NCBI GenBank assembly: GCA_012845835.1 | Contig: JABAKD010000023.1 | Location: 21,670,203-21,734,202 of the forward strand | Direction: 5' to 3' | Origin: Undaria pinnatifida | Taxonomy: Eukaryota; Sar; Phaeophyceae; Laminariales; Alariaceae | DNA length: 64,000 nt | Part shown: one piece after another, positions 34,111 to 46,368 of the stretch | Position numbering within the stretch: position 1 is the stretch's first letter | Layout of the letters: each line of letters opens with the position of its first letter | Translations under genes and position numbers: made by a program | Notes under the pieces: generated by a model | The model's database searches: none | Told to the model about the DNA's origin: nothing | The model's input: only the letters and a program-made list of their open reading frames with translations

Positions 34111-34939
34111 CATTTTGACGCTGGTCGATTTGCGGCCGGGTCGGGGTGAATTTTGCTTTGTTCATCTACGGCTAGGCTAGATATTATTTCGCTGTGCCGA
34201 TCGCGGTTGACCCACCGCCCCCGATGACAAAGCGCGGTTAAGGTACCGTCCTGGTCGACACGGCTGCGTCGTCCTGAAGTGCATTGACGGTGCTGCTCAT
34301 TGTTAATAAATGGCGGGGACAGCTGTACTTGTTGTACTTTATTTGTCTTAGTTTATTGTTATACTTTCATTATGTTGCTTGACTGATTGGTTAGACCGCC
34401 CGCCGACACGACTGTGTTACGGGTGGTATCGCTTCGCTTATCGCCGGCGATGTATTGCGTCCGCAGGCATGGCGGTGTCATTGGCATGTGCGTCGCTGAT
34501 TTCGGCACGATTATACCAGTGGCTTTTGTTTCGCTGATATCGGTATGTTGGGCTGTTATCTTGCGGGTAGCCGGTTGGTTGCGGTTGATACTCCACCATC
34601 GCTGGCCCGGCGGGACCGGAGATATTTTGTCATGCCGGTTGCGGGGGTTACACAGATTTTTACGGTTGAGGTACAGCTATGACTGACAGACGCCAGCGCT
34701 GCGACCGTTACACCGCTCGTTACCATTGATGAACGGTTTGTGCTGATGCTGTTTGATCGGAAGCGACGGGGTTTGTTGCTGGTTGCGGGGGGTTGCACAG
34801 CTAGGGTTGGTTGCCGACCTCGTCGCTGCAGTCAATACGACATATATCTCGACAGATACCGATACCGCTGCTCCCTCGTCTCCCCGCCGACGCGCGTTGG
34901 TTACGGTTGATCGGCGGGCGTTCCGACGTAGCAGGTTAA
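34111..34939. other. GC-rich spacer between satellite and DIRS-like element
   Basis: Fragments of satellite landmarks persist to about 34270 (GTCCTGGTCGACACGGCTGC). From there to 34939 two related stretches occur (GGTTGGTTGCGGTTGATAC near 34572; GTTGCTGGTTGCGGGGGGTT near 34773). No gene recognised. This could be the left non-coding end of the DIRS-like element. Confidence 0.45.
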
Positions 34940-34946
34940 CACTCTT

Positions 34947-35860
34947 TTGCTGCGAGAGGTTGATATTCTGCGGAACGTGAAGGGGATAAATTCATGGTTC
35001 GCATTTGTGCGCTCGGCACAGGACATCGTGTCGAAGACAACCACCCTGAACCTCGCGGTAGAACGCGCCGTGCTCGACAAAACGCTGTTTCGAGCCAACG
35101 AGCTGATCCGGGAGGGTTCGGACCCCTATAACGTCCTCAGGGTCTTCACCAAGCTTTTTCTGAATGCTCGGGGGGTATCTAAGGAGACCCTTGATAGCGA
35201 CCGGGCCACCTTGAAAGCCATCTTCAAGGCGAGCGGGGGCACCAAGGCGGTGGCCGGCGCTGGCTTTGAGGTGGACGGGAGCGTGTCGAGGGCCCGGAGG
35301 GGGGCGGCTGCGTACAGCCCGTCGTCACCTAATTACGGCTACATGTCGACGCTCCCATCCCCGCCCCCGCCCCCGTTTGGTATGAGATACACCGCGGCGG
35401 ATGGGTGGGGCGCATCGCCAGCCCAGCAGCCCCCGAATGTCAGGGGCATCGCGCGGGAAGGCGCACAACGGCCGCGTGCCAGCCGGCGCGGGAAGGCTTG
35501 GAGGTCGGGCCGCGGTTGGGGGCCGCGGGGGAGGCGGCGGTCGCAGCCTACGCGCTTCCCCAGCTACTCCTTCGGGCCCCCCGTCGGCCCGAGTGATTGC
35601 CGAGCGGGCCGACTATAACTCCCAATTGCAGGCCCAGCAGACGGTCATCCAGGTTGATCCCCAGGGGAACAGATGCGACGACTGCGTCAATGCTGGGCAT
35701 AACCTCCACCATTTCATTAGGAAGTGTGCCTTTTTGGAATGCCGTACCTGTGAGCGGGGCGGTCACCGTGCGGCCAAGTGCCTATTCCCGGCTTTTTCCT
35801 AGCTACGGACGGGCGAGCGTGCTTGAGCGCGGGGGGGTAGAGTGGTTGAGGTTGTAGGAA
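34947..35860 (+). pseudogene. DIRS-like gag region with double zinc knuckle
   Basis: A helical N-terminal part (INSWFAFVRSAQDIVSKTTT) is followed by a Pro/Arg-rich stretch. Two knuckles lie near 35670-35790: CDDCVNAGH... and CRTCERGGHRAAKC, the second a perfect CX2CX4HX4C. Nucleic-acid binding is therefore likely. No ATG opens the region, so its true start is unclear. Fossil. Confidence 0.68.
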
Positions 35861-37317
35861 CATGAGCGTAGACATTTTGGGGATCGCTCCAAAGCGACGC
35901 GCCAGGAGGGAAGCGTTGATACTATAGAACGACCGAGACACCGATACTGGGTATCAGGGCTGTTGGTCTTGCGTTTATGTATAATGATCATTTTAATCCT
36001 CTTCGGCTTCCTTCCGGTTCGCCGGGACATAGGTACTGTATACATATTGATTTCCGCTTGTGAAATAGCAACACGGGACTGCGTGATCGCTCGCTACACA
36101 TGCACGACGGTGACGCCTGCTGCCATAGAGGTGGCACCTTGGGGCAAAGTAAATTATTTTACCTAATGGCCTCGGGTTTCGTCATCGGATTGGACTTCAA
36201 GTTCGCCCAAAACCAGTTTTGGGTGAAGTATTGAACTCCTCAAACGAGGAGCTCCTGAAATCAAGGATGCACTTCTACCGATGCAGGTGTCGGTCACCGA
36301 TTCCGCACGCATATCAGAGCGGGGTATCCCGGGGAGCTCCTTCCTGTTAGAGCCGGGTCATGAACACCGTATGCGTATTGATTACCGCTTGTGATCGCAC
36401 CAACATGAGACTGCGTGGTCGCTCGCTACATATACACAATGTCCACGGGCTCTGAATGCATATCGATCCCCTCTCGTGATGCTCCAACACCGGAGGGCGT
36501 AGGTACACGTTACATACACGGACGTCTGGAGATCTGTCACCACTTTGGTGGTTGGTGCTCGGTCAGTTGGTAGCTTTTCTTTGAACCCCTTTCGTATGCC
36601 TACGTTTGAGACTGCTGCAGATAGACGGCGGTCACATATGAGTCATCTCTCTTCGCTATCGTCTGACCCTAGCGACTCATCGTAGGCGCATTCGCGCCTT
36701 GCACAGCTTCGTCGTTTCCTTTTTCATTCTTCCTACTCTCGCTGTTAATTACTGGTAGTATCGCAGACACACGCGTGGCTCGTGGTGGCTTGTTCCTAAT
36801 TTTGTACATCCTAATTTGAGGTTGGGTACTGGTAGGTAGGAGCGGCCCGGAATCGCGCTGTTTGTGTCTGTGCTACGGTCAGGTCTTCTCGATGCCTTAG
36901 CTGGACTCACAGCATCACTTCGACGTGCGCTTGGGTGTTTAGCAACACCAGGGAGATGTGAGAATTATTGCCCCATTCTTAACGTTTTATGCAGTGTATT
37001 GGCATCCAGATTTTGATTGTATTGATGTTGGCGGTAGTTGGACGCGGTCTATTCGTTTCGGCGTCTGGATTGTCACCAGGCTGGCGTGCGGCCGATTCTA
37101 CCCCCTGTATCACAGCTTTCCGCCAACGAATGCGGGAGGGGCGATTCTCCACCCCTCGCCCGAATTGTCGGGTTTTGCAGACGTAGTCCGGGACCCGATG
37201 CAAGGGGTGCTCCGGCGATTGACGTGGCATGCCCCGGTGTGGGTTCCCGGCGCGGGTGGGAGCGCGTTTGTGCCGGGTTTTGTGCGGAAACACGTAGCGC
37301 GTTGAGATTAAGTTATT
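35861..37317. other. Non-coding gap inside the DIRS-like element
   Basis: Contains a degenerate direct duplication about 330 bp apart: TATTGATTxCCGCTTGTGA...GACTGCGTGxTCGCTCGCTAC near 36045-36100 and 36378-36430. No coding similarity recognised. Short frames near 36958-37305 show nothing family-like. Confidence 0.55.
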
Positions 37318-38130
37318 TTGAAGAGACACTCTCTCCGGGACGAGCTTATAACGTATCTGCGTGACGGAGTTAGCGTCTACGACTTTCTGGTTGATTCGTC
37401 CCGGGGTCCATCGAGAGCTCTTCCGTACGACGTGGCGCGTTTTCCGGGATCAGCGTTTGCCAACCGCATTCCATCGTCGCACGCCAGCTTTGTGGACACT
37501 GAGATGAAATCCCTGGTTGAGCGCGTGTGCGTTGTTAAGTGGGCCGGCGTTCGTGGCCAGTCGGGGCCGGTACAGCCGCGACTGATTCAAGCGCTGTCGG
37601 TGGAAGAAACTAAACCACGTCTCATCTACGACGCCCGGCCATTTAACCGGCGATGTAAGCCGATCTGGTTCAGTATGGATACGGTGGCACGTGTGGCTAA
37701 AGTTGCGTCCGAAGGCTGCTTCCAATGATCGTTAGACGATTCCTCCGCCTTTTGCCGTATTTTGTTGAACCCGGCCTCATGGCCGCCATTTGGATTGGAA
37801 TACCGCGGAGTAGACTATGTGTGGCGTGTTTTACCTCTCGGGGTTTGTGAAAGTCCGTGCGTGTACCATACCTTGAGTGAGGCGAGGGTGGCATACCTTC
37901 TGTGGGAGGGGATTCCAGCCCTAGCGTACGTAGACGATTCGTGGTTGGGGAACTTTAACACCACGTATGGACAGTTTGAGCGAGAATAATGGCTAGCGGC
38001 CGCAGAAGCCATCCACGTTGCGATGTTAGTGTCGATTTTATGTGGGTAGTGCCTGTCGGTCAAGAAATGCGACTTACGACCGACGTGGATCCAGCGGTAC
38101 TCCGGCATGCTTTGCGGTTTAGAAACCGCC
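37318..38130 (+). pseudogene. DIRS-like reverse transcriptase region
   Basis: KPRLIYDARPFNRR near 37612-37655 is the fingers motif seen in DIRS-group RTs. WRVLPLGVCESPCVYHTL near 37820-37875 is the primer-grip neighbourhood, and ALAYVDDSW near 37920-37945 the catalytic YVDD. Fossil. Confidence 0.85.
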
Positions 38131-38840
38131 ACGTTTCGAGTTCCCGTAGATAAGCTAGGGAATCTTCAATCTCCGCCCCGCACGGCCCTCGAGCAGGGAT
38201 GGTTGTCGTTTCGGACGTTGGGCAAATGTATGAGCGTAACGATGGCCATTCGCCCGGCCTCGCTGTGGACTCACGCCATGTTGTCGAAATTGGAGAAGTC
38301 GGGAGCGAGCAGGATCGATCTGACGCGCGATTCCTATGCGGACCTCGTGGGTGAGCTTCAGCGGTGGATGCGTATTACGTCCACTTCTCACGAGGGATCA
38401 TGGCAACGGGCACGGCATTTCACTTCCTCCTTCACCGATAGGTCGACGGACGCATTGTCCATCAGGTGGGGAGGGGTGTTCAACGCAAGCTTGGGCCCGT
38501 TGCGGGCGAGGGGCATATTCCCGCAGCACTGGATATCTAGACATATCAACAGCAAAGAGATGTACGCGTTCTATCATGTGCTGCGGCAGGTTTTGTACGA
38601 GATTCCCGGACGCTTTGCGGAGGGCGCAAGTGTTCGTCCATGTTGACAACCAGTCGGTGGTAGGAGCGTCTAAGAGAGGGAGAGCGAAGGACCCAGGAAC
38701 ACACGCGTAGTTGGTGCAACTCTTCGAGTTGCAGGTGGAGTTTGGGTTCATGTTGACATTGACATTGATTCCGACGGCCGCAAACAGCATCGCCGACGCT
38801 TTCTCGCGACCCTTTCGTAAGTCCATTATTCGGTTGCACC
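38131..38840 (+). pseudogene. DIRS-like RNase H region
   Basis: A connector is followed by RNase H: a TDRSTD acidic site near 38436, GGVF, then INSKEMYAFYHVLR near 38548-38590, VHVDNQSVVGASKRG near 38637-38682, and IPTAANSIADAFSRP near 38770-38810. This is the order for DIRS RNase H. Fossil. Confidence 0.82.
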
Positions 38841-39320
38841 CCCGTGCTTTCCGGAGCGTGTGGGAGGCCCTGGGTCCGTTCAGTATTGGCCTCATGGCGT
38901 CTACAACATCGGCGCAGCGCATCCCGGAGAGTTCACCCACGCTGCCGTTCTTCTCACAGTACGACTGTCCGGAATCCTCGGGTGTAGCCGTGTTGGCGCA
39001 GGATGTCTCCAGATCGCCATGTACGGGAGGATAGGCATCCGGGTACTGTTTCCCTCCCCCGATTATGGTGGGACACGTCGTGTAACACTTGGCGGGGTGC
39101 CATGCGCACGCGGTTGTTGTGGTCTCCGATACGAGAGCGTACTGGTACCCAATCGTGCAACAAGCAATGATGCGCTCGTTGGAAGTGGTCCCGAAGGGAA
39201 CGTTTGGGTTATTTCAGTGGCGTTACCAGGACGGTACACTTCGGGAATGGCGGTATCCCAAATGGGCGATGGTTGCGTACGAGGTGGACTTCCGAGCAGC
39301 GGGCGAATGAAAGTGTCCTC
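38841..39320 (+). pseudogene. DIRS-like post-RNase H region
   Basis: GLMASTTSAQ and LPFFSQYDCPESSG near 38890-38980 match the usual DIRS segment after RNase H. SDTRAYWYPIVQQ near 39126-39165 lies in the next segment. A methyltransferase domain, common in DIRS elements, was not recognised. Fossil. Confidence 0.65.
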
Positions 39321-39972
39321 CACGTTGTGTGTATACTTCTTAATTTCGCTTTAAATGACTTTAATATAAGTACATTAGATTTAGTAGGCTTCGGGCCTGG
39401 GTCGTGTTTAATTCGCGTATCCGGTTGTGGACCGGTGCTATGACCAACGTGTTCGTCCCATCCCCCCATTCGCGTTGTTTGCGCGGATCCTCCTTTGGGG
39501 GCGTGCGGATGTAAATGCAGAGTGGGATCGAGGCGCCCGGTTGCGCTACTTGCGCGCGGGACCCCGTTCGATATGTGTTATGCGCAACGTGCAGAACAGG
39601 GAATGTCTGAAATTTTTACTGCTGCTGGTTCTGCGGGACCCTTCCATTTCGGGGGGCGCCTGTCCCGCGGGACCTGGATACGACGGCCGTGCGGATCGAT
39701 GTGGGAAAACTTGAAGCTTGCCGGGCCGTGGTTTTCGCTGTAATGTCAGAGCGTCCAGGCCAGAGGCGCGAAAGTAATATAGCTGGTGGCTTCGATACGT
39801 TCCTTCTGGCCAGGTCAGGGGGGTGCCGAGGCTGGGCCACGGCGACCGACGACGATGTCTTCGACTGGGCGTGTTTTCCCGATTCTCTAGGTCACGTGGC
39901 CACGTGGGTGCACAATCGATTGTGTCCCGGGGTAGATACAGCGGGCGGGGGTGCATGCCGGCCGGGTAGCGG
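39321..39972. other. Region between pol and recombinase
   Basis: Partly open in several frames, but no domain recognised. Confidence 0.45.
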
Positions 39973-40810
39973 TTGCGCAAAGCGGTACGCACGATGGATA
40001 AAGCATTTATTTCGAAGTTGCGCATGGCCATGCGGGAACAACTTGACAAGCTAGAGGAATGGGACCCCGTAGAAAACAAGGGCAACCCCTGCTCGAGTGC
40101 GCTAGTCGAATACTACCTTACGTTTGTTGGCGAGGAACAGAAACAGGTGAGCGTCCCCGTGAAGCAGGTGGCACCGATGCTATCGCATACTCTCGCCCAG
40201 TCCAGAGCATGCGGGTGCGTGCGCAGCTCGCGGAATCGTTGACCCAGCGTACCGCAATTACTCGTGACATCGCTTTATTATCGTTGGCCGTTTACTCCAT
40301 GAGGCGAGGGTTCGACCTCCCTTTCACGTTGGCCTCACGGGTCCTGCGACTGCCCGAGTCGGCAGGCTTGGTATTTAACTTCCTTTTCGGAAAAAAAACA
40401 TTGCGGAAGTTGGTGGAAGCAGTGGCGATCTTGGCGGACCCGGAAAACCCGCAGACTTGCGCATTTCGAGGGGTTAACAAGTACATCTCTGCGGCTACTT
40501 GTTTCCCGTGTTGGAATGTAACAGTGAGAGGGGATCAGTGGCGATCACTGCACCCCGCATGACGGCCGCTTTGCAGGCACATCTACGCGCAGGAGGGTTG
40601 CCCGACCATTCCACCATACACTCGTTTAGAGTAGGCGGATCGCTTAGCAAGTCGCTCGCAGGTAAGACGGTAGACGAGATCATGGAGATCGGAGGTTGGA
40701 AGATCGAGCGCGTCACGCGGTGTTACATTGGACCAACTACCAGCGCGGGGGCGAATTCAGAAGGGGAAGGAAAACGCGTCGGGGGTTCTCAGCGGGCACG
40801 GGGACAATAG
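39973..40810 (+). pseudogene. DIRS-like tyrosine recombinase region
   Basis: A basic N-terminal part, then TRDIALLSLAVYSMRRGFDL near 40260-40315, with the first catalytic Arg in SMRRGFDL. Box II follows near 40620: HSFRVGGSLSKSLAG (His-X2-Arg). The presumed nucleophile Tyr is in VTRCYIG near 40710-40730. Such recombinases insert circular DNA intermediates without target duplications. Fossil with interruptions. Confidence 0.82.
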
Positions 40811-40987
40811 CTACGCGATAGCCATGGACTTCCCTTTTTCTCTAGCTTTCCAGGAGGATTTTGCCGCGTGTACGCAGCGGTAAGCGAGATGTACCGTACG
40901 TACGGGTGAGATGATGCACGAACTATTCCAAAAGTCCACAATGATCACGGATGACGGCACAAGAATGTACAGGTAAGATCACGGACG

Positions 40988-41415
40988 GGGGCAGGAGGCC
41001 TCATCTATTCCAATACTTGCATTAAATGACAGCGACGGAGCAGAAAAAGACCATATAAAAATCAGAGAGCAAATAAAATCGAATCAGGCATGCTTCCATG
41101 ATTTGAGATCCGATGATAAAAGGGGTATGATATCGCCCTTCTAACGCATTGTTTTCGTCACCGGACCAAAAGCGAGAAAAGTTGAAGGGACGATAAGTCA
41201 TCCGACCATCCCTCCCACCCAGGTTGGCAAACGTACTGTCTTCAGGTACAACCTTTGCGAATAGGGATTTACGGTACCGTACTAAGCTCGGGGTTGTGAG
41301 CTTATTACGGGCGTTTATCCCGGGCGAGGATCTGATGCTTGCGGCAGGAGGCCTCATCTAATCCAATAGTACTTACCAGGTACATTAAACGACAAGCGAA
41401 GGAGCAGAAGAGTAC
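40988..41415 (+). repeat. Direct repeats downstream of the recombinase
   Basis: GCAGGAGGCCTCATCTA starts blocks at about 40992 and 41344, each followed by a related ATTAAAxGACAxGCGAxGGAGC stretch. 41055-41205 also matches 15525-15670. It may be the terminal repeat region of the DIRS-like element. Confidence 0.7.
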
Positions 41416-41504
41416 GGCGTAATTTCACTATTGAATTTTGCCCATGAATTTTAAGTACATTACTTGGAGTTAAAATTTTGCAGGGTTAAGTTCTGTAGGG
41501 TTTG

Positions 41505-42610
41505 TGGATTCCGGGTAAGGGTCGTATGGGGGTCTTACAGAACTTCCAGAAGTTTCGGGTACGGGTATGAAAGTGTTACAGAACTTCCAGAAGTTCCGGA
41601 TATTGTGGGACGGGCATACAGAGCTTACAGAAGTTCCGGGCTGGTACAAAACATGATGTACCCGTACCCCGGATATTGTGGCACGGGTCTTACAGAACTC
41701 ACAGAAGTTCCGGGTACGGGTATGAAAGTCTTACAGAACTTCCAGAAGTTCCGGGTACGGACATGAAAGTCCTACAAAACTTCCAGAACTTCCGGGTATT
41801 GTGGCACGGGCGTACAGAACTTCCAGAAGTTCCGGGCAGCTATAAACGTGCTCTACCCGTACTCCGGGTCTTTGTGGCACCGGCGTAGAGAACTTCCAGA
41901 AGTTCCGGATATGGGTATGAGTGTCCTACAGAAGTTACAGAAGTTGTAGGGTAATACCCGCGGTAGATACCCCGGGTATGGCTTTGTGTGTACCCTACAG
42001 ACAGAACGAAAATAGAAAGTTAGGGTACGGGTATGAATGTCGTACATAACCCCGGGTATGGTTTTGTGTGTACCCTACAGACAGAACGAAAAAAGAAAGT
42101 TCGGGTACGGGTATGAATGTCGTACATAACTCACAGACATTCCGGGTACGGGTAGGGTTGTACAGAACTCACAGAAATCCCGGGTAAGGGTTTGAGTGTC
42201 CTACACAAGTCACAGAAGTTCTTTGTAGGGTAATACCCAGGGCAAATACCCCGGGTATGGTTTTGTGTGTACCCTACAGACAGAACGAAAAAAGAAAGTT
42301 CGGGTACGGGTATGAATGTCGTACATAACTCACAGACATTCCGGGTACGGGTAGGGTTGTACAGAACTCACAGAAATCCCGGGTAAGGGTTTGAGTGTCC
42401 TACAGAAGTCACAGAAGTTCTCTGTAGGGTAATACCCAGGGTAAATACCCCGGGTATGGTTTTGTGTGTACCTTACAAACAGAACAAGAATATAAAGTTC
42501 GGTACGGGTATGAATGTCGTACATAACTCGCAGACGTTCCGGGTACGGGTAGGGTTGTACAGAACTCACAGAAGTCCCGGGTACGGGTAATTCCCGGGTA
42601 AATACCCGCC
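41505..42610 (+). repeat. Minisatellite with GAACTTC-CA-GAAGTTC core
   Basis: The first ~450 bp hold about eight copies of CAGAACTTCCAGAAGTTCCG, an almost perfect palindrome, spaced mainly 40-80 bp. From about 41935 a higher-order unit of about 185 bp takes over (GGGTAATACCC, CCCCGGGTATGGTTTTGTGT, ACAGACAGAACGAAAA), repeated three to four times with little divergence. No gene. Confidence 0.9.
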
Positions 42611-43030
42611 TCAAAAGGGGCAAAAATACAACAAATTGATTAGTGAAAAAAAGACACAATTGCCAACGCATTTCCAATTACTGCGATTGGCATACTGCAT
42701 ACACTGATGCACTCATAGGAAATAGCACATAATACGTTATTCGCATTTCCCCTTTCGTTCTCAATGGCGGTGACATTGCATGACCACATCACCTCGCTTG
42801 TTGTATTTGGCAATATGTATCTCTTCTTATAAATAGCGATGTCAGAAAACAATGGTACCTACATGATTGTACCTGTCGATTGAAATATTCTGTCCTTCGA
42901 TCCATGTACAATAACAAATTATGAAGCTTTTAACGCGTTATTTACTACACCTAAAAACTGGGTTGCATACTAGTTGCATACTACATATAACATCAAACCT
43001 TCTAGAATAAAAAGCATTACCAGGCGGGTG
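42611..43030. other. Intergenic, no gene recognised
   Basis: AT-rich with no repeat or coding feature recognised. Confidence 0.5.
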
Positions 43031-44114
43031 ATGTAAAGGGGTGTCTTCTTGCTACTACCGTCAGATTCGTCCCCTTTAAGGGTTTATAGTTTAGTTTCCG
43101 CCCACATATTGAAATCCCCCCCCCCCCCCCCGCCCCCGACCCCTCTTGTTCAAATGCCCCACCTAAAATCAAAATCTACCAGAGTAGTAAACATTACCGG
43201 CCAGCTGATATCATCTCATTATCCTTATAGCCATCCATGCCGTAGCTCCAACTCTTCTCCGCCCTCTTCCCCCCCCCCCCCTCCTTTTGTTCCCCGCCCA
43301 GTTCGTTCAAACGCCCCACTTACAATCGAAATCGGCCAGAGTAATAGACACTTCTACGCAATTGATATCACGTCATGATCTTTCTAGCCATCCATGACGT
43401 AGCTTTCATTCATCCCCCCTCCCCCTCTCCAACGCCCCCTCCTTCCCCACACCCCGCACGATCGCCTAGACCAAGCACCGCGCGTATAGCAAGCCCCTAC
43501 ATATATGATTAATACGCGCGATCGGAGTATCACACACAATGTTGCTAAGATGAGTTTCGACCAAATCCTTGATCTCATAGCTGGAGTGTATTTTAATATT
43601 ACATGTGACCTAAACCTCTTCAAAACCCTCCCCCCCCCCTTTAAGTATCACACACAATGTTGCTAAGATGAGTTTCGACCAAATCCTTGATCTCATAGCT
43701 GGAGTGTATTTTAATATTACATGTGACCTAAACCTCTTCAAAACCCTCCCCCCCCCCTTTTTTTTACCTCGCTCTCTCTTGCTCAAACGCCTCACCTAAT
43801 ATCGAAATCTGCCAGAGTAATAAACACTTCCACGCGCTGGATATCACCTCATTATCGTTTTAGAGCCGTCCATGCCGCTGCTGCAACTCCCAACCCCCCC
43901 CGCCCCCAACGCCCCCTCCTTCCCCACCACCATCGCCTAGACCTAGCACCACGCGTATAGCAAACCCCTACATCTATGCAACCTAAAGCCCCCCCCCCCC
44001 CCACACACACATTCCCCCCCCCCTCCCCCACAAGAAGGATTTATAGTTTCCACGCACAAATTGACCTGCCCCACCCGTCCCCTCCCCCCCCCCCCCCCAC
44101 CTCCCGCCCCCCTT
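43031..44114 (+). repeat. C-homopolymer-rich repeat cluster
   Basis: At least three copies of a ~120-bp block (AAATCxxCCAGAGTAxTAxAC...GATATCA...CATCCATGCCGTAGCT) at about 43155-43250, 43325-43405 and 43800-43885, joined by runs of 8-14 C. The same blocks occur on the opposite strand at 55850-56640. Confidence 0.88.
43526..43761 (+). repeat. Perfect tandem duplication of 118 bp
   Basis: 43526-43643 and 43644-43761 are essentially identical, AGTATCACACACAATGTTGC through ACCTCTTCAAAACCCTCC. Each holds one dispersed core repeat. Confidence 0.93.
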
Positions 44115-44437
44115 TTGATCAAAATCAGGCCCCCACGTCCTTAACAACTCCGCTCTCTCCTCACCGGATATTCGACTTACAGGATTCACTTCATAAACTG
44201 ACGCATTTCCTTCCACAGCTGTCAGATTTTGTCCCCCTCAGAAACGGGTTTTATAGTTTCCGCGCACAGACTGCCTAACATCTCCCTGTCGACCCTGATA
44301 GCTACACTGTAGTTGCAAGGGGAGTCGCCGACCTATATCCTTAATGAGGACACACAATCCGTAATACGGGCAATCGGAGTATCACACACAGCTTGCTAAG
44401 ATGAGTTTCGACAAAATTTTCGATCTCACAGCTGGAG
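44115..44437 (+). repeat. Inverted partner of 48183-48505
   Basis: The reverse complement of 48183-48505 matches throughout (for example TCCACAGCTGTCAGATTTTG, TGTCGACCCTGATAGCTACA). It ends with a core repeat copy. Confidence 0.92.
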
Positions 44438-44672
44438 TCTCTTAACCACACCTCCGTAGTCTTGCGATAAACTCCTGGTGATGCTATTTGTAGATAAAAG
44501 TACTGATTATTCTGAGTTTGGGATAATGAAATTGGAGATTTTTATATTGATTTTCGTATTAAATTTCGCTTGATAGAAGACTCTGGACTTGGGAGTATAT
44601 TAGTTTGGGGAAAATATTATGGTTGTTTTTGAGTTATGGATGACGAAATTTGATGTTCACATGTTGATTCCA

Positions 44673-44997
44673 TGTTAGAAGGCTTAGTTTCGGTAAGCGA
44701 TTGGTTAACGTTTTGCAAGTGGTCAAACGGACTAATACCCCACTAATTCCTTAGCAAATGGCGTCGTCAACAGACCATGTTTTTTTTGGGTCGTGGGTTC
44801 ATCCAGCAAAATAAAACTTTTTCAGACTTTTTCCCATGTCGAACTTGAAAAACACTCTCCTCGGTATCCCCATATCCGGACGACCTGATATCTCGCCGTT
44901 TCAGGGGGAAGAGTGTTCTAAAACTTATTTTGGGTACGCTATTGGTTAACCTTTTTGCAAGTGGTCAAACGTACTAATACCCCACTGATTTCTTAAC
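44673..44997 (+). mobile_element. TRIM-like miniature LTR element, copy 3 (fossil)
   Basis: Same layout as 29475-29854: a TGTTA-starting terminal repeat, TGGCGTCGTCAACAG primer-like site, internal CCCATGTCGAACTTGAAAAA, purine tract CAGGGGGAAGAG, then the second terminal repeat. It is shorter and more diverged, hence older. Target duplication not clear. Confidence 0.8.
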
Positions 44998-45984
44998 GTT
45001 CAGCATTAAATTTTGCTTGATCGAAGGCTTGGGAGATCATTATTGAAAGTGAAATATTGGTAGCTTCGGGGTTGTTTAAGGTTTGATCTACCAATATTCG
45101 AAAGCTTGTTGGAGGATGTTACGGACTTATACTGCACTACTACACTTTTGATCGCCCTTTTGATCGCCCATATTTTTATCAGCGATTTCCGTTCGGTTAC
45201 CACGGTTCAATTGCGCTAGCTACAGCGTTAAATATCAATAATAGGGTTTTTGGAGCTTGAGGCAGTATTGTTTAGAAATCGACATTAATTTATTGGATAG
45301 TTAAGGCATGTACTTTGTTTGAATAAGTAGGTTTTAGATCGTGCGCTTTGGATGAACGATATCATGACGCGCACACAGGCAGGGGGAATGTTGGTTTATG
45401 CCTGTGCACAAGTCTGAGTTACAATATGGTATTTTGGTGAGGGTGATGGTAGATCTTCGGAGATGCGGTGGATCTCATTATTTCCGGAAAGGGGACGATA
45501 AATAGGCGTACGACCGCCACTTTGGGGTATCGTATACCATACACTTGATATGATCAGCGGGCAACGCTAACTTTAAATAATATTTTCTACTTCTTCTCTC
45601 TTCCCCGCCCGATGGCGCTCGGGATATCGTGACTTCTGTTTCTGCGAATTAGCCTGTGCCCAACCCACCGCGCTTCATGAGCAAGGCCATGTGTCGAACA
45701 CCCGTGTACCTGGTTGATCAATCAACCTTTACAACTCAGAACCCGTTTTGGGGGAAATTACTAGGAAATAATATGGGAGGACTGTGTTTCCTCGCTTAAC
45801 GCCTTTACAGCCGGGAAGCCGGTTTCGCCGACAAGTGACGCGAAATTAGTATATAGATACATTGGGCTATAAAGGGAATCTTTGTGGGGTTCCTCGCTTA
45901 ACCCCTTAACGACTGGACTCCCGGTTTTGGGTGCAAGACACTAGACACATGCGGGGACAACACAAAAATATTATAGTCGATGTT
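44998..45984. other. Intergenic, no gene recognised
   Basis: A loose duplication, TTCCTCGCTTAACGCCTTTA (45789) and TTCCTCGCTTAACCCCTTAA (45891), is the only structure seen. Confidence 0.5.
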
Positions 45985-46155
45985 TTTCTCGCAGGGTTGC
46001 TTATCATTCCATTGCGGATTCATATCGCAAAGTTAAAACGTCAGGAAGCATTTAAGGTCGCAAAGGAGCACGGGGGCCACTCGTGCGAGTGATCCCGAAC
46101 CACTCACTGCATAATCGAAACAACCAAAAGCGACCCCCCTGCCGTACCCTTGGTC
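45985..46155 (+). mobile_element. MITE copy 2 (right part only)
   Basis: ATTCCATTGCGGATTCATAT near 46010, a degenerate palindrome CCACTCGTGCGAGTGATCC near 46078-46096, and right end GACCCCCCTGCCGTACCCTTGGTC. The left end is not recognisable. Confidence 0.75.
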
Positions 46156-46368
46156 GGAAGTCGATGACCATCGTTATCGGGAAAACACGGCTAGCCTGAC
46201 TGCATAATACTCGTGTGGTAGCTTAGTGTTTATTTTATGTACCTCAATTTCCATCTACTTGCACGACCTTAAACTGTGTATATGGGTGGAGAGTACCACG
46301 CACTGCAATAGGTCTGATGTGAGTAACACAACATATATCAGAGCACCATGAGGTACCGTATGTCATAC

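Larger units (their letters stand above)
34940..40810 (+). mobile_element. DIRS-like tyrosine-recombinase retrotransposon (fossil)
   Basis: Parts in order: gag-like gene with zinc knuckles, non-coding gap, reverse transcriptase, RNase H, a post-RNase H region typical of DIRS pol, and a tyrosine recombinase instead of an integrase. This is the DIRS layout. The element is broken, with several interruptions in pol and recombinase. Terminal repeats were not resolved; repeats at 40988-41415 may be its right end. It is notably richer in G+C than the Copia and LINE elements. Confidence 0.86.
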
